From: Prostheceraeus crozeri
Lineage: Eukaryota; Platyhelminthes; Polycladida; Euryleptidae
Length of the DNA stretch: 64,000 nucleotides
Assembly (NCBI GenBank): GCA_907163375.1
Contig: CAJQUW010009193.1
Coordinates: 62,001-126,000, forward strand
Reading direction: 5' to 3'
The stretch's first letter is position 1. Each line of letters opens with the position of its first letter. Of this stretch, positions 10,114-22,765 are shown piece after piece. Below the pieces are notes generated by a model, which was not told where the DNA came from, did not search any database, and saw nothing but the letters and a program-made list of their open reading frames with translations. The position numbers were made by a program, and so were the translations under genes.

Positions 10114-11425
10114 GATTATTATGCAATTGTAGAATGAATATGAGATAAAGTGCAGTTTCGATCCCAATCAATTCAACTCTTGTTAGAAAAACGAAGCTGC
10201 TAGAATGATAATTCAGAAAGTACTGCTTTAGTCAACAAAATCTACCCTGCTTGATATGAGTATTTCAAAATTTTAAATCAAAGTGATAATTTGCAATGAT
10301 GATGAACGGCTTTAAATTCATCCGGGAGACAGTGTTTGTCGGAGGCATGCATTCTCTATATTGATAAATCATGAATAATGCAGCTCTTATAGAAACATGT
10401 CAAACGATTTCAGAACAGTTTTCTTTATGTTAACAGATTGTTTCGATGTATGCAGTGAATTCGCTCCATTGTAAACATTTTCAATGTCCATTGTATGTGT
10501 GCTGAGGTTTCATTGCAAACGAAAGCGTCCCAAGTAGCAAATGTATTTTGTAGTGAAATCCTGAAAGAATTATGCTTGATAATCAGCTAGCAATTTTTGA
10601 GGAAGAAGGGGCGTGATTGTCGATCTATTTCACAGCAGTGCTTCAGACGAGACGATGTTTATGTACTATATCCGTGGTCACAACACAATTCAGTCAAAAC
10701 ATTGACAGTGAGATCAAAAAAACGACATTTGGAGAGGCGCAAATGAATTTTGATTGATAAGGCAAAGCTGACTTGACTGAATGCTGCTGAAATCCCATAC
10801 TGTACAATATTGAAGGACAGGAGCAGACAAGAAGAAGAAAACCATGCAGACACATCTAGCCACATGTAGGTACATGTAGGCTTCATGATTTTAAATTAAA
10901 ACAAGCACAACCTGTAAAATTTGTTCACTGCAACAATTTTCTGAAAATGTAGACTGAGAAATAATCATAAAAGCGGAAAACATAAAGTTTGTCATTTTGC
11001 AATCAACTATCTTGCCTTCAAATCGTGCGGAACGTCATTCTCAGCTTTCAAGCATGCTATTATCAAACTTGTATCCTTCATCTTTGTTTACTGGTCAAAT
11101 TATGATAATCGCAGCTTCTCAACAAGAAAGCACTTGGACCTGATAATGAACAAGACATGAAGAGCGCGAGCATTTTCTTTTTTATCTGTGTATTAGATCT
11201 CGGTCAGACACCGATTTGACCTATAGGTAGATGTTGCCAGACCTTAAAAAGATTCAAATTACTGAAACCGGGATGAACACGATAAATCATAATGTCCTAT
11301 CTAAGTACCAATCTGAGTACTGATATTACTGAACTTTAATTCACAGAAGTACTAAAATGCTTACTAAGAACTAATGTGATGAAGCATCAATAGAGCAATG
11401 ACTCACTAAGAGGGAAGGACATAGT
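10114..11425. other. AT-rich spacer before the BEL element
   Basis: No domain-bearing open frame, RNA gene or element end was recognised. Confidence 0.4.
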
Positions 11426-11833
11426 TGTAACGGACTTAAGACATTGCCTTCAGCTGGACGCTGAATTTCTTAATGCTTGTTTTTCTAAATCAAATTTTTT
11501 ATCCCTGTTCAAATGTTTGTATGTCTCTTAGTTACCAGACAACGAAAAGGTTTTGATTTGTTGGGTCTATCAGGATCCTAGAATTTCATGTAAATAGACA
11601 TTGTACATATTGTGCTATTTAAAGCTGGAAACGGTGAGTTTTAGGCATATTTGTAACTCCCTATGATGAGAAATTTTATTGATGATAAATGTAGCTAATT
11701 TACTTATGAGCATGAAATGATGAGTCTTGTATTTTTTATTGCAGTTTTCACGTTGCATCTAAGAAATACAATTCTAGTGCATCAGTTGAGGTGTTTTCAA
11801 CTTAATAGCGCAAATTGGACGTATGCCGTCATA
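11426..11833 (+). repeat. 5' LTR of the BEL/Pao element
   Basis: Direct repeat of 17833-18241, nearly identical along its length. It begins TGTAACGG and ends at CCGTCATA. The preceding ATAGT is repeated after the 3' LTR. No primer-binding site complementary to a tRNA I could name was identified just inside. Confidence 0.93.
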
Positions 11834-12179
11834 GTGAAAACGTACCAGTGGAGCGTATTGGTGAAAACACTAATTTCAGTAGATCAATAGCCTTCGACAA
11901 ATGGTGGAAATTTCCCAAATATTTGTGTATCATTGGTTTGTGACTCGTGTCGAATGCTGCTAACATTGAATGGAAAATTTCCTGCGCATTGTATTGTGTA
12001 AATTAGTGACATAATGGAATTAGGTGTATTTTGATATAAGTTAACCCTTCATAACTACGTTCTATTTGTAATAACAATATAATTTTCTGTAGCGCTAATT
12101 GATCATATATTGAAAGGTATTTTACTACGTAAGCAGTTAGATAAACATTCTTCCTATTTTGACTCATTTAATCAATAGG

Positions 12180-13780
12180 TGTTGTATACAGTTTATCATT
12201 TCTTCTGTCTTCACTTTCATGCTTTAGTTATGTCACTTAAAGCTGAGAACTCTGACATTGAAGTTGATGATATTGCTAGACGTAGTGAGAGAACTAGGAA
12301 ATTGACTGCGAAAGGCGCAGAGTACCTTCAGTCGCAGATTGACAAACATGTAAGGAGGTTTGATGATTTATATGCAAAATGGAAACAATGTGTTAAGGAA
12401 TCTCGAACCAGATTGAAATTTGAGCTCTCAATTTATGAACAGGATCATTTACTTAAGTCACTGGACTCAGCCCACGATGCTTTCCTACAGTGTTATGAGG
12501 ACATAAAATCAGCTAGGACACCTACCAGGGAAGAAGTGCAGTTAGTAGATAGTGTAACACAAATTACAAACGATGTCCGAGAGGTTGCCTCCAAGAACAT
12601 GACTGAGGTGTACAACAAAGAGTTGTCAAGAGTGAATGTTCGAACTATCTTGAACAAAGAGCTAAATCCCTCCATTTTTGGCGATAGCGACACTGAGATG
12701 CTTGATTCCCGTTGTTGCAGATCATATTGTTCTGATAAGTTAAGATCAGTGAGTGCTGCATCACAGTCTCAGCGCAGTGAAGCGATGGCTGATTTGGCTG
12801 AGAGGAAAGCTCAGTTGGAAGCCCTACAAACTATTCATATCCAGCAACGTAAGCTTAAGGAAGAAGAAGAAAAACTAGAGTTCGTGAAAGCATTAGAAAG
12901 GGTGAAGATAGGCAGAAACCAGTAATGACAGCAGAATCGATGTTTCACAGGATATCAAACATGTTCCAAATGACAACTTGAAACATATTTCGAACAACCT
13001 TACTTCTGATTTTGTTGAAGTTTTGAAAGAAACGATGTCGCTCAATAGATTGCCCGTTCCAGAACCACAGATTTTCTCTGGTGATCCTCTTCAGTTCTCT
13101 GAATGGAGAAATTCTTTCAAAGTCCTGATAGAATCTAAATGCACGACTCAATCTGAGAAACTCTTCTATCTGAAAAGGTACACATCGGGACCTGCTGCAA
13201 ATGCTATTAAGAGTGCCTTTCTTCGTTTAGATGAAATGGCGTTTGATGATGCTATGAACAGATTGACCTGTCGCTACGGCGATCAGTTTTTGATTCAACG
13301 TGCGTATAGAGAGAGGATTGCGAATTGGCCGAGAGTGGGTGAGAAGGATGATAAGGCGCTGCGAGACTTTTCTGATTTTCTCTCAGCTTGTAGCGATGCA
13401 ATCCATCGAGTCAGCGGGTTAGAGATTTTAAACGATTGCGAAGAGAATCGGAAAATGCTAGCTAAGCTTCCTGAGTGGTTGAGATGTCGATGGAATAGAG
13501 TAGTCACATCGAATTTGAAAAATAAAAGGTGTTTTTCTGCAAACAATGTAGTTCCTGAATCTCAGTTTTGGCGGTCATTGGATTCATAAATGCCCTAAGT
13601 TCACAGGCATGAGCGTTTATGAACGCAGAATATTTACAAAAGAGAAAGGTTTATGTTTTGGCTGTTTGAGACGGGGACATAGAATTAAGTCTTGTAAGCA
13701 GAGAGCGACATGCGAAAGTTGTGGAAAATTGCATCCCACGCTTCTACATGTGACTAATGATGACAACAATGAGGGATTGT
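12180..13780 (+). pseudogene. BEL/Pao gag region (fossil)
   Basis: This is the structural-protein region. An N-terminal helical segment rich in charged residues is followed by the gag segment characteristic of BEL/Pao (LPVPEPQIFSGDP and EWRNSF motifs) and then paired Cys/His knuckles (CFGCLRRGHRIKSC, then a second CESC...H unit) that would bind RNA. Boundaries are approximate. The region is not one continuous frame and is treated as a fossil. Confidence 0.8.
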
Positions 13781-13789
13781 CCCAGTGTG

Positions 13790-15910
13790 GATATCCACAT
13801 CTGAGAATGATAGCACAGAAATTCTTACGTATGCAATGCTTGATACTCAGAGTGACTCCTCATTTATTTCAACTTCATTGAAGGATGCATTAAATCTGCA
13901 TGCACACGATGTTCGTTTGAAGCTTTCCACGATGTTATCCAGCTGTGCCATTGTCGATTGTCAAGCAATTCGTTGTTTAAAGGTCAGAGGCATAGACAGT
14001 GATATTACTATGGTCGTCCCAAAGTTATACATGAAAGACGAAATTCCTGCAGATAAAAGTGCCATTCCGACCTCGGACAGCATCTACAGAAAATAAAAAA
14101 TGATATACCTCCTCGTCAAAATTGTGAAATAGGTCTTCTGATCGGTTACAATTGCCCTCAAGCTCTGACTCCTAGAGAAGTAATAAGCGGGATAAAAGAT
14201 GAACCATTTGCTGTGAGGACCGATCTAGGTTGGTCCATTGTTGGTGGCAAATGCTCGAGCTCTGTCTTTTGTCATAGAACAAGTATTAAGGAAGTACCAA
14301 TCAATAGTCTTGATGTCCTGTCAGTTCTAGAGAGCGATTTTAAATTTGAGACAGATATGAAATTTTCTCAAGAAGATGTTCGATTCATTGATATGATGAA
14401 CGACGAAATGAAGCAACTCGAAAATGGCCATCCCTTCCATTCAAATCTCGTCCTAGCTTACCAAATAATAGATTGCTGGCCGAAAAACGACTTGAACATT
14501 TAAAGAAAAAAATGTCAAGAGATGAAAAGTTTCACAGTGATTACACTACCTTTATGGAAGATGTGATTGCTAAGAATGATGCAGAACTTTCCACTGAAAA
14601 TAAGGATGGAGAGTCGTGGTTTATCCCTCATCATGGTGTTTATCACCCAAAGAAACCAAATAAAATTCGTGTCGTTTTTGACTGCTCTAGCAAATTTGCA
14701 GGAACCTCGCTGAATGATCATCTTCTTTCAGGACCTGATCTCACGAATAGCATGCTTGGTGTTCTATGTAGATTCCGCAAGAATAGAATTGCTCTAACTT
14801 GTGACATTGAAAGGATGTTCCATCAGTTTCTTGTAAAACCTGAAGATAGGGGATATTTGAAGTTCTTATGGTGGCCGGGAGGAAATGTTGATCTAAGCCC
14901 CATTGAATATAGAATGCGAGTTCATCTTTTCGGAGCAAGTTCGTCCCCGGGATGTGCAAATTTTGGTTTAAAGCACTTGGCGTCTCTTCACAAGGATGAC
15001 ATGAAACTCGGAGCTGATTTCATTCTCCACAACTTTTATGTTGATGATGGAATATGCAGTACTCATTCAATTGAAGAAGCAATAAGAGTTGCAGGCGAAT
15101 CTCGTAGTGGTTTGCGTCTGCATAAATTTTGTTCAAATAGCAAGGATGTCTTGTCTGTTCTTCCACGCGATGAGCTGTCAAGTGATTTAAAGGAAGCCGA
15201 TTTGCATGTTGACTTATTACCACTTTCATCAACCCTAGGGATACAATGGGATACGAATGACGATTGCTTTCTGTTCAAAATGACAAAGAGAGATGATGGT
15301 ATAACGAACCGAAGGCATGTTTTATCGATGGTTGCCTCCATTTATGACCCTTTAGGCTTCTTAGCACCTTTCATACTTTGTGGAAAAGGTATTTTGCAGA
15401 TAATGTGTAAAAATGGAATTTCTTGGGACGATGAATTACCTCAAGATCTCATGCCAAAATGGAAGCGCTGGTTGTCTGACTTCTCATTAATTTCAGATGT
15501 TCGAATTCCTCGATGCATTACGCCTCCACTTTTCTCAGATGTGAAGGTGATTGAGTTGTATCATTTTTCTGATGCTAGTACGGTTGGATATGGACAGTGC
15601 TCTTACGTCAAATTAATCGATCAGACTGATAGAATTCATTGCACATTATTGATGGGAAAGTCCAGAGTCGCCCCATCCAAAGTTACGACTATTCCTCGTT
15701 TGGAGCTTGCTGCCGCAGTACTTTCAGCGAAAGTCAGCAACATGCTGAAAGAAGAACTCAATCTTTCACCCAACAAGGAAGTATTCTGGACTGATTCAAA
15801 AGTCGTGCTTGGTTATATTTCAAATGATGTTCGAAGGTTTCAGATGTATGTGGCAAACAGAGTTCAGATCATCAGGAATTTTTCAAAACCTCACCAATGG
15901 CGTTACGTCT
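13790..15910 (+). pseudogene. BEL/Pao protease, reverse transcriptase and RNase H region (fossil)
   Basis: An aspartic-protease-like motif (MLDTQSDSSF) opens the region. The reverse transcriptase follows, with VVFDCSSKF, the ALTCDIERMFHQ motif and an active site read as FYVDDG. RNase H-like motifs HFSDAS and WTDSKV come next. The order and motif spellings are those of BEL/Pao pol. Boundaries are approximate, and continuity is broken in places. Confidence 0.88.
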
Positions 15911-15919
15911 GAGAGCAGG

Positions 15920-17506
15920 TCAAACCCTGCTGATCATGTTTCTCGCGGGTTAACTGCTTATGAACTGCAACGGTCGAATTGGTATCAAAGATTGACTAAA
16001 TTATCCGTTGTCAGCAAAGGATCCTGAAATCAAGCGCACAGTAGTATTCAGCACGTCCGCCACGACTTCGCCTTCTACACCAATTCTTTCTTGCATAAAG
16101 AGATTTTCGGCTCTATTGAGAGCTTTCGCTAGACTGCAGCGGAGAGTAAAGGGGTTGAAAAGTTGCTTACCAGCTTCCGTATCTGAAATTGAAATGCAAC
16201 TCACTTTCTTGTCAGAACTTCTCAAGAAGAATTAGAGAAATCAGATTCATTCTTGTCCCTAAACCCTTTTACTGACAATGATGGTATTATTCGTGTTGGT
16301 GGTCGACTTCAGTCCTCTTCATTGTCATATGGAATCAAGTTTCCGATTATTTTAAATAAGAATAGTCACGTATCACTTTTATTAGTTCGTCATTTCCATG
16401 AGAAGGTGATGCATCAAGGTCGTGGTATGACACTAAATGAATTGCGATCAAACGGATTTTGGATTATTAGCGCAAGTCACTTGGTATCTTCTGTCATACG
16501 TTCTTGTGTCGCTTGCAGAAAGCTACGTCGTCCAGTTGAATGTCAGATGATGGCAGAATTACCATATGATAGAGTAGAACCCTCTCCTCCGTTTACATTC
16601 TGTGGTATGGATTGTTTCGGGCCTTTCGTGACCAAAGTTGGAAGAAAGGAAAATAAAAGATACGGTGTTTTATTTACTTGTTGTTGCTCAAGAGCAATTC
16701 ACATTGAAGCACTTGATGACTTGACAACTGACGCTTTCATAAATGCCTTGCGTTGTTTCATAGCAATACGAGGAAAGGTGAAACAAATAAGATGTGATAG
16801 AGGTAGCAATTTCGTTGGAGCACAGTCTGAACTCAAACGTGCATTTGAAGAACAATTTGATGCCAAGGGTTTGACAGCTTACTTAAGAGATCAGAACTGT
16901 GAATTCGTGTTCAATGTTCCTCATGCTAGTCATATGGGAGGCATATGGGAGAGACAAATAAGAACCATCAGATCCATTTTAAGTAATGTCGTAGACTTGC
17001 AGTCTAAGAGATTAGATGATTCCTCGCTCCGAACTTTATTCTACGAAGCCATGGCCATAGTTAACAATCGACCTTTGACCACTGATTTTCATAATAGCAT
17101 TGATATTGAACCTCTAACACCAAATCATATTTTGACTATGAAGAGCTCAATTCCTCCTCCACCAGGAGAATTCACACAAAAGGATATGTATCTTAGGAAA
17201 CGATGGCGACGCGTTCAATATTTATCAGAACAATTTTGGAGTAGATGGAGAAAGGAATATATCCTCAGTCAAAATTTACGAAAGATTTGGAAGAGTGAAC
17301 GAAGAAATGTCAAAGTTGGAGATGTCGTTTTATTAGATGAGCCCGACGTCAAAAGAAATGAATGGCCATTAGGGAAGGTTGCCGAAGTCGTCCCAAGTTC
17401 TGATGGCTTAGTTCGAAGGGTCAAAGTACTTGTTGTGCGAAAGGGTAGCCCTAAGATTTTGGAAAGACCTATCCATAAGTTAGTTCTCCTTGTCGAATCA
17501 AAGTGA
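15920..17506 (+). pseudogene. BEL/Pao integrase region (fossil)
   Basis: The integrase follows RNase H. It shows a zinc-binding head (H...H and CVAC), a catalytic core with Asp in GMDCFGPF, Asp in IRCDRGSNF and Glu in GGIWERQIR, and a C-terminal DUF5641-like tail ending in a basic segment shortly before the 3' LTR. It resembles BEL/Pao integrases throughout. Boundaries are approximate. Confidence 0.88.
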
Positions 17507-17832
17507 CTGTATTTTTATTCGTATTTCTTCAGCCATCAGCTATTTCCTGATTGAAGTCAGTCTACTTTGTTGTTTCGGAGTTTCACGCATCTGTTGTTCT
17601 TTTATAGTGTAGGGCCAGTAGATAAATCTTGAGATTTTTTTTGGAAGGCCTAGTTCTTTTCGATTAGTTATAGTGTTTTTGTAAGGACTTATCTTGTATA
17701 TAATATTTGAGACGAGTGCAATTCATGTATGTACATATGAACGTAGAATTTAGGAAGAAGCATTTTTTTTTTTTAATCTTGTATTACTCTGAACAATTCT
17801 CTTCCAACTGACGTTTGAATTGTTGGGGGGAG

Positions 17833-18241
17833 TGTAACGGACTTAAGACATTGCCTTCAGCTGGACGCTGAATTTCTTAATGCTTGTTTTTCTAAATCAA
17901 ATTTTTTATCCCTGTTCAAATGTTTGTATGTCTCTTAGTTACCAGACAACGAAAAGGTTTTGATTTGTTGGGTCTATCAGGATCCTAGAATTTCATGTAA
18001 ATAGACATTGTACATATTGTGCTATTTAAAGCTGGAAACGGTGAGTTTTAGGCATATTTGTAACTCCCTATGATGAGAAATTTTATTGATGATAAAATGT
18101 AGCTAATTTACTTATGAGCATGAAATGATGAGTCTTGTATTTTTTATTGCAGTTTTCACGTTGCATCTAAGAAATACAATTCTAGTGCATCAGTTGAGGT
18201 GTTTTCAACTTAATAGCGCAAATTGGACGTATGCCGTCATA
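17833..18241 (+). repeat. 3' LTR of the BEL/Pao element
   Basis: Direct copy of the 5' LTR, followed by the ATAGT target duplication. A G-rich stretch (GTTGGGGGGA) immediately upstream fits the polypurine-like tract that precedes 3' LTRs. Confidence 0.93.
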
Positions 18242-18246
18242 ATAGT

Positions 18247-20019
18247 ACAAGCGTAAGACAACAGCGATTAATTGATCGGCGTGCGTCACTGGTTTGCCAT
18301 AACATCACCTATCACACTTCAAAGCGCCGTCTTCATTATCACTGCTCGTGTTCTCTTGCTCGGTGTACTTTGATCTTGCTGTCATCGCGTTTGTCATTCT
18401 CTCCGACTGTGCCTGAGTCTTTCCAACGTCTACCCACTTCACAAATTGCTTTGAGTCTCGTGCATAATTTATTGATACAAATGCATTTGTGTTTAATTTC
18501 CAAATCAGTTCTTAGATGGATGTGCACAAGGGATATAGCGGGTTGGATATGCTGCATGGCATTCATCGATTAAGTGGAGGTGCTTGCTCCATTCAACTCA
18601 CTAAAGGGGTACCAAAATGAGAACGAATTAAGAAATGTACTTTCGAACACAAAGAGTTCTAAAATGGGTACTGATATCTTCACACTGAAAGAGTACTGGA
18701 ATTTGGGACTTTTTTCTTAGTCACAGTTACAGTAATATTCCGGTTCAGTGGCTTTCTAGCACTCATTTTCTACTTTATAAATAGAAGTGTACCTAAAATA
18801 AATTTGGTAATATTATTTGGAAATGGTTTGAGAGAGGATTCCTTTTAGACCGATATATTCAATTAGAATTCGAACAATAAAATCCTAACGTTCCGTCCAC
18901 CACGGGCTTGCTTTATCATGGGAATCAGAGTACATCCTTTAAGACGATGAGCTTACGTACAGCTAATGATAGCTCAACAGTTCATGCTTCCGATTCAGTT
19001 TCGCACCATGTGATTTAAAACAGCTCGCTTCGCGTCGGCAATCTTGATAAGAACAGGGTCGATGAAGCGATCAATAAATTCAAGAATAAAATCTATTGAA
19101 ATAAGGATCAGATTATTTTGAAAATGGACAACACTATCCGAGGTGATACTCATATTGTCTTTTTTGCATCACTTCTTCGATGCTCTACATAACAGGCTGC
19201 AAAAGGGACGATTTGCGGCGCGATGCAATTTTGACTACTTTTAGACGTGACCTTCAGACTACTTACATTCGACAGTTGAATGCAATTATTGCATTGACAT
19301 TGGCCTGCAGCTATTGAAATTGATAATTGTATTTCTACCCATTTTATTTATGATAGATACTGGCAAATCGAATTTATCGTTTAATTCCTTAATTGGAGTG
19401 TTGAAGAATCGCTAATAAAGTCAAGTTTTTGGAATACTTTATTGCTCATATACGAGTAGTACATCATCCTTTTATTTGGAGCCTTATGTCGCTTTCTATG
19501 GAGCTTTGTCGAAAATCCTACATTCTTGAATTTACGTGCATTTCACATTTCTTTTTTTGAATAATTCTGAGGTGTCTGCATCAGAAACTCTTCTTACCAG
19601 GATTGCTGAAGTCAACTGCATTGAATTGTGTCAAATGCAACACATCGGAAACATGAAATGAAGAACTATCATTTATAGCAATATATAAAACCAATCGTCT
19701 TAACCCATTTCTGCCTAAATTATTCTTTTTCAGAAAGGTGATTTCTGTAGGTGGCCTGACAGATGCTTAGTCAATTCGCTCCCACAATTTTTTAGTCTGT
19801 ATATGGCAGTTTTGTGGACTGACCAATATATGGGTCACCAGGCGTACCCTTGAAATATATCTCGAAAAGGAAAATAATCCATTGATGTCAACAAATTCAT
19901 TGGTAATCGAAATATAACATAAGTCTAGGTATTGTAAGATTGGAAACAGTCTACAAACAGTCCAACGTCGCATTTTGAGCATTGTATTTCATTTTTGTTC
20001 GCTTCTGCACCTCTTTCAG
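18247..20019. other. AT-rich spacer
   Basis: No element ends or domain-bearing frames were recognised. Weak open frames on both strands just 3' of the BEL element (18.22-18.57 kb) show no known motif. Confidence 0.4.
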
Positions 20020-20147
20020 GGCATTCCAGCCTTTGGCACCTTCTTCGGCAATCATTTCGGATCATTTGAGGCCAGTGGTTCCTCTTATCAAATCGTGCTC
20101 CCTCACGTCGGGCAGCTCGCTGTGGTTAATTCCGTGATGAACGAAAC
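20020..20147 (+). CDS. Candidate single exon of an unknown gene
   Basis: A 128-nt open stretch is more GC-rich than its surroundings. It is preceded by a long pyrimidine tract ending CTCTTTCAG at 20019, a good acceptor, and followed by a GTTAGG donor at 20148. The translation starts GIPAFGTFFGNHFGSFEASG and ends in a VMNET-like segment. I do not recognise the family. No neighbouring exon was found, and the next 40 bases run into a foldback-type repeat. It could be a real host exon, a remnant, or chance. Confidence 0.25.
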
Positions 20148-20184
20148 GTTAGGATTTCATTACTTCAACTTTAATGGAACATAT

Positions 20185-20345
20185 TATCTTCAACACTATC
20201 ATCGGTTGTCATGACGCTTTCATTATCTTTAACAGCAAATCAGTCAAGCTACCGCCTATGAGGTATATCATATTTTCGCCTAATCTGGAAAATGTTAACC
20301 TTCAAAATGCAGGCATAATCACAAAAATGAGAAATCTGATTTTGA
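20185..20345 (+). repeat. Partial copy of the foldback repeat found at 38.4-39.6 kb
   Basis: The stretch starting ATCGGTTGTCATGACG aligns with 38430-38580 in the same orientation and with the complement of 39400-39520. Only one arm is present here, so it is a fragment or solo end of that family. Confidence 0.65.
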
Positions 20346-20479
20346 GTGATTAAATGAATGTTATATCTCTACTTCGTAATCTGCCGTCATCAGAGACGTA
20401 CCTACAGGATTGTGTGTGGAACCAGCAGGTGTGGCTGTAATTTATTCCTACCTTTATCTCACGTTTAGATAATTTAACT

Positions 20480-20829
20480 AAATAATGAATTGAAAGAACT
20501 AAAAAAAACACTATCCAAATGGATAGTGGGTGAAATCTACAGAATTTCTTTTTTACATAATAATATGCGCAACGTGGATAATGATGTTTTCGAAAAAGAT
20601 CAAAAAGGACACTCTTGGCAATATAAACCTCCTCGAGGTGAATACTTTAGAGAAAAATTGATTCAAGGAATGACTCTCGACTATTAAATGTATTCAATGG
20701 AGTTACTGATAGCTTTCTTCTTTTCTCAAGGGATGGCAGATTCGTCGACCGCGGAATAGTTGGTGGCATTTCTCTTGGAAAGTTCGATAATGAAGATGCA
20801 GAGCCAATAATTGACCTTCTACAGCCATA
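20480..20829 (+). other. Unassigned open stretches
   Basis: Two overlapping frames are open here. In one, the run RLLNVFNGVTDSFLLF continues to DLLQP and a stop at 20827-20829, with sensible-looking protein composition. I see no known motif and no splice sites that would join it to the exon candidate at 20.0 kb. It may be a decayed gene piece. Confidence 0.2.
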
Positions 20830-21760
20830 GTAGGCCAACGCTAACTGCAAATGACGGATGTGAACGCTCTGCTGACAGCCGCTTCCGTTTTTGGTAAATA
20901 ACTCCGGTTCTCTGTGGCATTTTTTGGTCAAATTTGGATTCTGTGGTATCCTCTGCTCTTTGTCTACGCTCTGGTATCATTGGTTTTTGGCTACAGTGTT
21001 TCGTTTTCCTTAATATTGTGGATTTGTGATATACAGTGTCTTTACGATTGAATACATCTCAACAGCGCCGAATCTATCATTAAGTGTGGAATTTCTCTCT
21101 TTCATTGTGGCTATATTTAGCATCCTGTGAAACGCAAGTTTCGATCGGTGCCTCTCAGTTATCACACTTCTTGCTGTAGCTTGTGTTTGTGGGGACTGGA
21201 ATTGTCAGTTCTGGATTGATCAGCTGTTATCTGATGCTTGGTGGAAACATACACACGTCATGAAATTATTAATTATTGATTTTTGATCACGTGTGGTCAC
21301 ACGTCACTGAGACACGACCTTGTCATCATTCACGACAGGAATTGTGTTGGAAATCACGAGACGGACTTGTAATAATTGAATGGCGTCAATACCTTATATA
21401 CTTTCAATGTCAGAGGCAGAGCTTTGTAAGCGCAATAATGTTCCAAAAAAGGACATTGCTAAAGCGTTGACCCATAGAAATAAACTGTTTATCTGAAGTT
21501 CGCTAGAATGGAAATTGACTCAAGGTCGCGGCACATCCGAGGGAACTAAGTTGAGGCATGAAGAACCAATTAAAAGCTTCGATTTACTCATGTGACTGAT
21601 TCTAACCCAATGATACAAACGTTGGCAGATGCATCTAAGTGAAAATGCGTGCGATTTATGTGCCGTTATTGTACATTGCATGAAGCTTAATTTCCATTCT
21701 AGAGGTATTATTGTTGTCAATTTCTATGCGTTGACCTATTTGAAAAATCAATATGCAGAA

Positions 21761-22446
21761 ATGTCAACAAAGTCTGATAATTCAGGACTGCATCGACAGG
21801 ATGCAGGCCTAGAGGCACAGCTTCGAAAGCACATTCAGCCTTTGAGTCAGAAGTTGGATATTTTGATCTTGAGCTATGAAGATATGAAAGGAAAATATGA
21901 ACAGCTGCAAAATAGATGCGAGAAATTAGAGCAGGTTCACGATATACTTAACGGGTATCATTCGAGTGTTGCTAGGCCAGACAGTGAAGAAATAATTAAC
22001 GAAGCAGTACAGAGGTTTCAGAAACGTGATTACCTCATGATCTCTGGCGTGCCTGAAGATCCTGTAAACACATTATCTGAACGTACAGTTTCTGATATGA
22101 AAAAGGTTGAAGAAATTATAGAAACTCTTGAATGTGAAAAGTTTAGGGTATCTGATTGCTCTCGAATCGGATCTATTACACGAGGTGGAGCAAAGCCACA
22201 TCTGATGCGATTACGTCCAAATCCAGCGATGTAGCGAGTGCTATACTTCGCAACTCCAAGAAGTTAAAAAGCAGCAACACTTTCAAAGATGTCTTCATAA
22301 AGCCACATCAAATGGAAAGAGAACTGAACCACAAAATAAGACAAGAGCTAAAGAAAAGACGCGAAAACGGTGAAAATGTCTTTATTCGAAACGGCAAAAT
22401 TGTGGAAACTGACTCTAACAGCAAAAATTTTCAGTTCGGGTTTTAA
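21761..22446 (+). pseudogene. LINE ORF1 protein (coiled coil plus RRM-like domain)
   Basis: ORF1p of CR1-like LINEs binds element RNA. Starting at the ATG at 21761 (MSTKSDNSG), residues of roughly 30-70 form a heptad-rich helix (LEAQLRKHIQPLSQKLDIL and later EQLQNRCEKLEQ), then an RRM-like segment appears (YLMISGVPE, later CSRIGS). Near 22215 the reading passes from one frame to another. The C-terminal segment then reads LRNSKKL...VFIKPHQMEREL...LKKRRENGENVFIRNGKIV, the usual ORF1 C-terminal signature, and stops at 22444-22446. The frame change disrupts the protein. A sequencing indel cannot be excluded. ORF2 begins in another frame immediately downstream. Confidence 0.75.
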
Positions 22447-22449
22447 AAA

Positions 22450-22619
22450 TTGGCAATGAGACTTCATACCCTATCATTTGTTTACTCAGTGCACAATCAC
22501 TGTTGCCCAAAATGGATGAACTGATATGTGTGCATTTAAAGAAAGCATCGATTGTATGTTTGACAGAAACATGGTTGAACTCTAATGTAGACTCTTCTCT
22601 CGTGAGCATACCTGATTTG
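22450..22619 (+). pseudogene. LINE ORF2, first part: start of the APE-type endonuclease
   Basis: The frame open from just after ORF1 reads ICLLSAQSLLPKMDEL, then IVCLTETWLNSNVD, the first two conserved motifs of the LINE apurinic-type endonuclease (the N and TETWL motifs). It runs into SIPDL and stops being LINE sequence at 22619, where the hAT TIR begins. The same frame resumes at 28753-28760 with the duplicated target CTGATTTG. The endonuclease nicks target DNA for target-primed reverse transcription. Confidence 0.85.
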
Positions 22620-22631
22620 CAGTGGTGGGCA

Positions 22632-22765
22632 GCGATAAATTTTCCGATGGGTCCGATAACGATAAAGCGATAATTTTTTTTGCTGAGTCCGATAACGATA
22701 AAGCGATAAATTTTACGCAAAGGTTAAAGCGATAAGCGATAACGATAAAGTCCGATAACGATAAA
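22632..22765. repeat. Left subterminal array of the CGATAA word
   Basis: Repeated GATAACGATAAAGCGATAA-like units, at least eight occurrences of CGATAA or GCGATAA in 130 bp. Subterminal arrays of a short word are where hAT transposases commonly bind. Confidence 0.8.

Larger units (their letters stand above)
11426..18241 (+). mobile_element. BEL/Pao LTR retrotransposon, young but broken
   Basis: A 6.8-kb element has 408- and 409-bp LTRs beginning TGTAACGG and a 5-bp target duplication ATAGT on each side. The internal order is gag, protease, reverse transcriptase, RNase H, integrase, the BEL/Pao order. Diagnostic features are the DUF1759-type gag segment, a Cys/His knuckle pair, a YVDD-type active site and an integrase with an H-H-C-C head. 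The LTRs differ by about one base, which points to a very recent insertion. The coding part is interrupted about half a dozen times, so this copy is a fossil in coding terms. It sits in otherwise unremarkable DNA. Confidence 0.93.

Noticed and set aside
12493-15341. Minus-strand open frames within the BEL element
   Set aside because: They are shadows of gag and pol in other frames, with no domains of their own.
19980-20214. Treating the whole 79-codon frame as a gene
   Set aside because: Only the part between the splice-like sites looks coding; the ends are AT-rich and unlike protein.
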